7,725 nt of DNA from Hyphomicrobiales bacterium (lineage in GTDB: Bacteria > Pseudomonadota > Alphaproteobacteria > Rhizobiales > Xanthobacteraceae). The stretch's first letter is position 1; every line of letters starts with the position of its first letter. The notes below the pieces were generated by a model. The model was not told where the DNA came from. It searched no databases and saw only the letters and a program-made list of their open reading frames with translations. Of the stretch, positions 6,515 through 7,725 are shown in pieces. The stretch lies in contig PLTE01000422.1 in the NCBI GenBank assembly GCA_003164375.1, forward strand, positions 1-7,725, written 5' to 3'. The translations under genes were made by a program, and so were the position numbers.

Positions 6515-6850
6515 CTGTTCCTTATCGTGCGGATCGTCGAAGCGACGCGGGTCGGCGCCCTTGCCCGGCGCCTTGACTTCGATGAACCCCACCAAAGCGT
6601 TCTTCACGGTGACCGCGAAATCCGGACGGGTCTTCAGCTCAGAAAGCGTGGTCTCGCCGACAAGCCCAATGGCGCCGGCAGGCAAGCCCTCAATTTCGGC
6701 CAATTCGCGAATGAGCGATTCAAGCGGACCGCGCAGCTGATCTTCCGGCGCCCCGGAAATAGCGATATTCGCCAGCTTGGATTTGATGCTGGCGCCGTAG
6801 GTTGAGACGGCACTCGCGAGGGTCTTTTCCGGCAATTTCAATTTCCCCAA
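6512..6850 (-). CDS. PD-ExK nuclease N-terminal part of the interrupted R-M enzyme
   Basis: A 112-residue frame ending at the internal TGA. It contains GAPEDQLRGPLESLI (helix with a conserved Glu), then TRPDFAV and FIEVKAPGKGADPRRF, giving the D77...E91-x-K93 signature of PD-ExK nucleases as found at the front of type ISP and type IIG enzymes. Start choice is open. No ATG or GTG exists between the upstream in-frame TGA (6909-6907) and the conserved region. TTG at 6850 has GGGG close by, and TTG at 6835 has GGGGA about eight bases upstream, so 6835 (MPEKTLASAV) may be the better start. As a separate peptide it would lack part of the nuclease fold and any DNA recognition, so activity is doubtful. 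Confidence 0.6.
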   Translation of the reverse strand: MGKLKLPEKTLASAVSTYGASIKSKLANIAISGAPEDQLRGPLESLIRELAEIEGLPAGAIGLVGETTLSELKTRPDFAVTVKNALVGFIEVKAPGKGADPRRFDDPHDKEQ

Positions 6851-6933
6851 ACGCCCCAGACTCGGATTAGCGGTATTCGGGGAGATTGCAAAGTCGCCCT
6901 TTCACTACCATTAACGGGGGCTTGATCAATCTG

Positions 6934-7057
6934 GCCGGACCTCTCCGGCTCGCGGTACGCCGCGAATCGGCGAAGCCGCCCAAAAAGACGTGGATGGCCG
7001 GAACAAGCTTGCAGTCGGGCGGGCGGAACGCGGGACCCGTGTGTCCGGCCATGACGG
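6934..7057. repeat. Second, degenerate copy of the dispersed inverted repeat, in a 270-base gene-free stretch
   Basis: AAGACGTGGATG (6985-6996) matches 1449-1460, and CCGGCCATGACGG (7045-7057) is the exact reverse complement of 1392-1404. A hairpin GCCGGA (6934-6939)/TCCGGC (6944-6949) opens the element. No gene is seen between 6851 and 7121. The unit sits directly upstream of the restriction-modification gene and probably marks the edge of that insertion or its old promoter region. Confidence 0.6.
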
Positions 7058-7121
7058 GGAAGGGGCCACGTCACGACCAAGAACGGCACGAATTTTGAGA
7101 TTCGACGGGTCGCTTAGGCGC

Positions 7122-7289
7122 TCAGTAAGGAGCGTGCTCGAGCGCGCGCTGCGGCTGAGCGTTCTCAGCTAACCGCCGTTTTGCCAGCGTATTTCGATTG
7201 ATCGTAAAACTTAAGCCAAGCAGGTTCATGATCAGAACGAGCGCAACCAAGCCCAGAGTGACATAACGCTGCTGGAGCATGGGGCTCAT
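7122..7289 (-). CDS. Small single-helix membrane protein (55 aa), downstream partner of the HicB-like gene
   Basis: A 55-residue protein of unknown function. Residues about 10-30 are strongly hydrophobic (VTLGLVALVLIMNLLGLSF) and are flanked by basic residues (QQR before; NRNTLAKRR after); the tail is polar (AENAQPQRALEHAPY). By the positive-inside tendency the C-terminal tail would face the cytoplasm, weakly supported. The ATG at 7289-7287 is preceded by AAAGGACA, a credible if close ribosome-binding site; a second in-frame ATG occurs three codons on. The stop is TGA at 7124-7122. The start lies 20 bases after the stop of the HicB-like gene on the same strand, so the two probably share a transcript. 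The size and hydrophobicity would suit a small membrane toxin or a membrane-complex subunit, but nothing in the sequence decides this. Confidence 0.6.
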   Translation of the reverse strand: MSPMLQQRYVTLGLVALVLIMNLLGLSFTINRNTLAKRRLAENAQPQRALEHAPY

Positions 7290-7309
7290 TGTCCTTTAAG
7301 AGCGACGGC

Positions 7310-7462
7310 TCAGTCCACCGCGAGGCAGCCTTCGATCGCCTCGTGCAGGTTGCGGATGAGCTCGTCCATCGTTTCGCCTTGGGTGGCGCAGCCCGGAATG
7401 GCGGGGACCTCGGCCCAAAAGCCGCCTTCCTCCGCGTCGTGCACTACGACTTTGATCTTCAT
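7310..7462 (-). CDS. HicB-like antitoxin domain protein, short (50 aa), without HicA
   Basis: The product reads as the HicB fold: strand MKIKVVVHDAEEGGFWAEVP, then AIPGCATQGETMDELIRNL and helix EAIEGCLAVD. EEGGFWAEVPAIPGC is the hallmark of the family. HicB proteins usually neutralise HicA, a small mRNA interferase. Here the protein stops at VD (TGA 7312-7310), where relatives I recall run on for about 15-20 residues, so the C terminus looks trimmed; there is also no DNA-binding domain. GGAAG lies seven bases upstream of the ATG at 7462-7460, a good ribosome-binding site. No HicA-like frame is found on either side: upstream is a repeat, and downstream is the 55-residue membrane protein. It may be an orphan immunity relic or an antitoxin for a different partner. 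Confidence 0.78.
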   Translation of the reverse strand: MKIKVVVHDAEEGGFWAEVPAIPGCATQGETMDELIRNLHEAIEGCLAVD

Positions 7463-7501
7463 GGCGATGCTTCCGTCAATGCAACCTGGAGCCCCCGATA
7501 G

Positions 7502-7530
7502 AATATATGCCTGCGCGTCCGATCCGTCAC
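7502..7530 (-). promoter_or_regulatory. Promoter of the HicB-like gene, with the -35 lying in repeat sequence
   Basis: On the minus strand GTGACG (7530-7525; four of six -35 consensus bases, core TGAC) is followed by a 17-base spacer and TATATT (7507-7502; five of six -10 bases). The expected start near 7495 gives a leader of about 33 bases to the ATG at 7462. The -35 is the end of the outer arm of the adjacent inverted repeat (CCGTCAC on the plus strand). Confidence 0.5.
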
Positions 7531-7634
7531 CCTGAGGTGCCCGCCGAAGGCGGGCCTCGAAGGGTGCGGCCGAGGTGCCGGGGCCGATCTCCTTCGAGGC
7601 TCGGCGCTACGCACCGAGGGCCTCAGGATGACGG
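7524..7634. repeat. Dispersed inverted repeat, CCGTCACCCTGAGG...CCTCAGGATGACGG type
   Basis: The outer arms CCGTCACCCTGAGG (7524-7537) and CCTCAGGATGACGG (7621-7634) pair with a single mismatch. The inner arms CCTCGAAGG (7555-7563) and CCTTCGAGG (7591-7599) pair perfectly. A transcript could fold into a long cruciform-like hairpin. I recognise this type as a frequent intergenic element in Bradyrhizobium and relatives. It separates the leftward HicB-like gene from the rightward promoter at the window end. Confidence 0.75.
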
Positions 7635-7667
7635 GAGACGCCTATCACATTTAATGTAGCATAGCCC

Positions 7668-7720
7668 TTGACAGGCGTCCCCCATATGGTTACATGCCGT
7701 CGAACCTCGCTCACCAAGGA
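7668..7720 (+). promoter_or_regulatory. Rightward promoter and ribosome-binding site for a gene beyond the window
   Basis: A perfect TTGACA (7668-7673), preceded by CC as in alphaproteobacterial sigma-70 promoters, is followed 17 bases later by TACATG (7691-7696), a weak -10; an offset extended -10 (TGG-TTACAT) is also possible. AAGGA at 7716-7720 is a Shine-Dalgarno sequence, so a start codon is expected within a few bases after 7725. The gene itself is not visible. Confidence 0.45.
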
Positions 7721-7725
7721 CGCCT

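Larger units (their letters stand above)
3488..6850 (-). pseudogene. Single-chain restriction-modification enzyme (type ISP/IIG-like) interrupted by one in-frame TGA
   Basis: The locus reads in a single phase from 6850 to the TAA at 3488-3490, 1120 residues if the TGA at 6512-6514 is read as an amino acid. Domain order: N-terminal PD-ExK nuclease (RPD at 75-77, EVK at 91-93), a helical spacer, a gamma-type N6-adenine methyltransferase (motif X TGSYYTPPEVV, motif I ADPAVGTGTF, motif IV NPPY, near 332, 372 and 493), then a long target-recognition and type ISP-like C-terminal region ending in a lysine-rich tail. I see no Walker or DEAD-type helicase motifs, unlike the ~1570-residue LlaGI/LlaBIII enzymes, so it is closer to type IIG. 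Flanking residues DPHDKEQ and NKLRSLPNLLYTDG match what I expect around a conserved tryptophan, so a TGG-to-TGA change is the simplest reading. If real, full-length enzyme would not be made without readthrough. A sequencing error is the main alternative. Confidence 0.75.

Noticed and set aside
6146..6805. 219-residue plus-strand frame opposite the nuclease and spacer part of the restriction-modification gene
   Set aside because: Antisense to a frame with clear PD-ExK and family motifs; its own translation shows none.
6851..6930. Promoter for the restriction-modification gene on the minus strand
   Set aside because: TTGCAA and TTGATC occur as possible -35 boxes, but no -10 at proper spacing matches better than two or three bases.
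1392..7634. Insertion sequence or CRISPR array made from the repeated elements
   Set aside because: The repeats are inverted hairpins of two different types, with no transposase, no target duplications seen, and no regular spacer-repeat spacing.
7463..7725. Search for a hicA gene upstream of the HicB-like gene
   Set aside because: The interval is filled by the inverted repeat and a rightward promoter; no short basic frame with a HicA-like G-S-H-H pattern on either strand.

Overview
The window looks like chromosome of an alphaproteobacterium of the Rhizobiales, most likely the Bradyrhizobium/Rhodopseudomonas (Nitrobacteraceae) group. The reasons are the high GC content, the codon use, and several intergenic inverted repeats of types I recognise from those genomes: a CCGTCATGGCCGG...CACGTCTT type and a CCGTCACCCTGAGG...CCTCAGGATGACGG type. 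This assignment comes from recognition, not from a search.

Layout, left to right. (1) 1-1374 (+): the 3' part of a DHA2-family drug-efflux transporter whose start lies outside the window. (2) 1392-1492: a dispersed inverted repeat, followed by a small two-helix membrane protein at 1488-1736 (+). (3) 1809-2938 (+): a two-gene toxin-antitoxin module resembling VapB45/VapC45. It pairs an HTH-plus-DUF433 antitoxin with a PIN-like toxin that starts at a TTG overlapping the antitoxin's TGA. A TATAAT box placed exactly for a leaderless transcript precedes the antitoxin. (4) 2939-3099: a gene-free gap between converging genes. (5) 3100-6850 (-): a single-chain restriction-modification locus, with a 97-residue acidic protein of unknown function downstream. 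(6) 6851-7121: gene-free repeat sequence. (7) 7122-7462 (-): two very small genes, a 50-residue HicB-like protein and a 55-residue single-helix membrane protein, behind a good promoter. (8) 7463-7725: a second type of inverted repeat, then a rightward promoter and ribosome-binding site for a gene just beyond the window.

The most striking point is in the restriction-modification gene. The reading frame runs from 6850 to 3488 in one phase, except for a single in-frame TGA at 6512-6514. That codon lies where I expect a tryptophan (TGG) in this family. It separates an N-terminal PD-ExK nuclease domain (112 residues) from an intact N6-adenine methyltransferase and specificity region (999 residues). 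The locus therefore appears to be either a freshly nonsense-mutated enzyme or a methyltransferase cut off from its nuclease.

Taken together, 1.8-7.5 kb resembles a small accessory island: a restriction-modification gene bracketed by two toxin-antitoxin-like units and bounded by dispersed repeats. No transposase, integrase, CRISPR array, tRNA or rRNA was seen.
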